Shown: one piece after another, positions 63,953 to 64,000 of the stretch
Numbering within the stretch: the first letter of the stretch is position 1
Layout: every line of letters begins with the position of its first letter
Assembly: GCF_024699985.1 (NCBI RefSeq)
Contig: NZ_JAJONA010000001.1
Location: 1,736,001 to 1,800,000, forward strand
Direction: 5' to 3'
From: Phenylobacterium sp. J367
GTDB taxonomy: Bacteria > Pseudomonadota > Alphaproteobacteria > Caulobacterales > Caulobacteraceae
Length of the DNA stretch: 64,000 nt
The notes under the pieces: model-generated
The model's database searches: none
Told to the model about the DNA's origin: nothing
The model's input: only the letters and a program-made list of their open reading frames with translations
Made by a program: the position numbers and the translations under genes

Positions 63953-64000
63953 TCACATCCGGAACACGCCGAAGCGCGTCTCGGGGATCGGGGCGTTCAG
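63953..64000 (-). CDS. mccB: Methylcrotonyl-CoA carboxylase carboxyltransferase (beta) subunit, last 15 codons only
   Basis: On the minus strand the last bases of the window read LNAPIPETRFGVFRM followed by TGA at 63955-63953. This ending (NAPI..TRFGVFRM) is characteristic of methylcrotonyl-CoA carboxylase beta subunits. The rest of the gene lies beyond the window. It is on the same strand as, and 154 bases upstream of, the alpha subunit gene, so both should form the leucine-degradation carboxylase. Confidence 0.75.
   Translation of the reverse strand: MNAPIPETRFGVFRM

Overview
The window is GC-rich, gene-dense chromosomal DNA from an alphaproteobacterium. It is most likely a member of Caulobacterales such as Phenylobacterium or Caulobacter. 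That placement is inferred from several HWE-type histidine kinases, a Caulobacter-style cpa (Tad) pilus operon, abundant aerobic acyl-CoA catabolism, and frequent GTG/TTG starts with ATGA/GTGA gene coupling. No rRNA, tRNA, CRISPR array, transposase, integrase or phage gene was seen.

Layout. 1-2524: a hybrid sensor kinase (5' end outside the window) and a receiver protein. 2521-7529: an exported metallo-beta-lactamase-fold enzyme, an SRPBCC-like secreted protein, a small winged-helix protein coupled to two small membrane proteins, an anion permease and a lipoprotein. 7541-11611: a three-gene signalling operon (CHASE3 kinase, receiver, REC-HWE kinase) divergent from a membrane HWE-like kinase, with a 28-bp perfect palindrome between them. 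11624-21573: MgtC-like protein, YebC, histidine phosphatase, SDR, quinone reductase, patatin, sugar aminotransferase, amidohydrolase and acyl-CoA ligase. 21828-28199: LemA plus two TPM-domain proteins, a PAS-PAS-HWE kinase, and a molybdenum hydroxylase pair. 28421-37431: a single-chain acyl-CoA carboxylase, an MFS transporter, a MoxR/CoxE-like pair and an EAL protein. 37484-40682: a probable lysine-degradation locus (P6C/aminoadipate-semialdehyde dehydrogenase, lysine dehydrogenase-like enzyme, divergent Lrp regulator). 40917-51090: a MerR regulator, redox enzymes, a thiolase-DUF35 pair, an ArsR regulator divergent from small monooxygenase-like genes, and a P450 / APH-like kinase / small helical protein operon. 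51235-58099: the Tad pilus genes cpaB-C-E-F-tadB-tadC, with no cpaD. 58275-64000: aldo/keto reductase, class III CoA transferase, MATE exporter, and the biotin and carboxyltransferase subunits of methylcrotonyl-CoA carboxylase (the second cut by the window end).

The assembly carries at least 17 apparent 1-2 base indels in 14 genes, nearly all in G or C runs. In each case a single small correction restores a recognisable full-length protein, so these genes are listed as one CDS with the break stated. They look like consensus errors rather than gene decay, but the sequence alone cannot settle this.

Intergenic spaces repeatedly hold long inverted repeats of at least five kinds. The largest gap, 18270-18575, is one such element. 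The most interesting candidates are the P450-kinase-small protein operon, which resembles the LvaA/LvaB logic of hydroxyacyl-CoA phosphorylation; the winged-helix/small-membrane-protein triplet; the kinase cluster with its palindrome; and a MerR-type operator whose best promoter points at a gene-free stretch.
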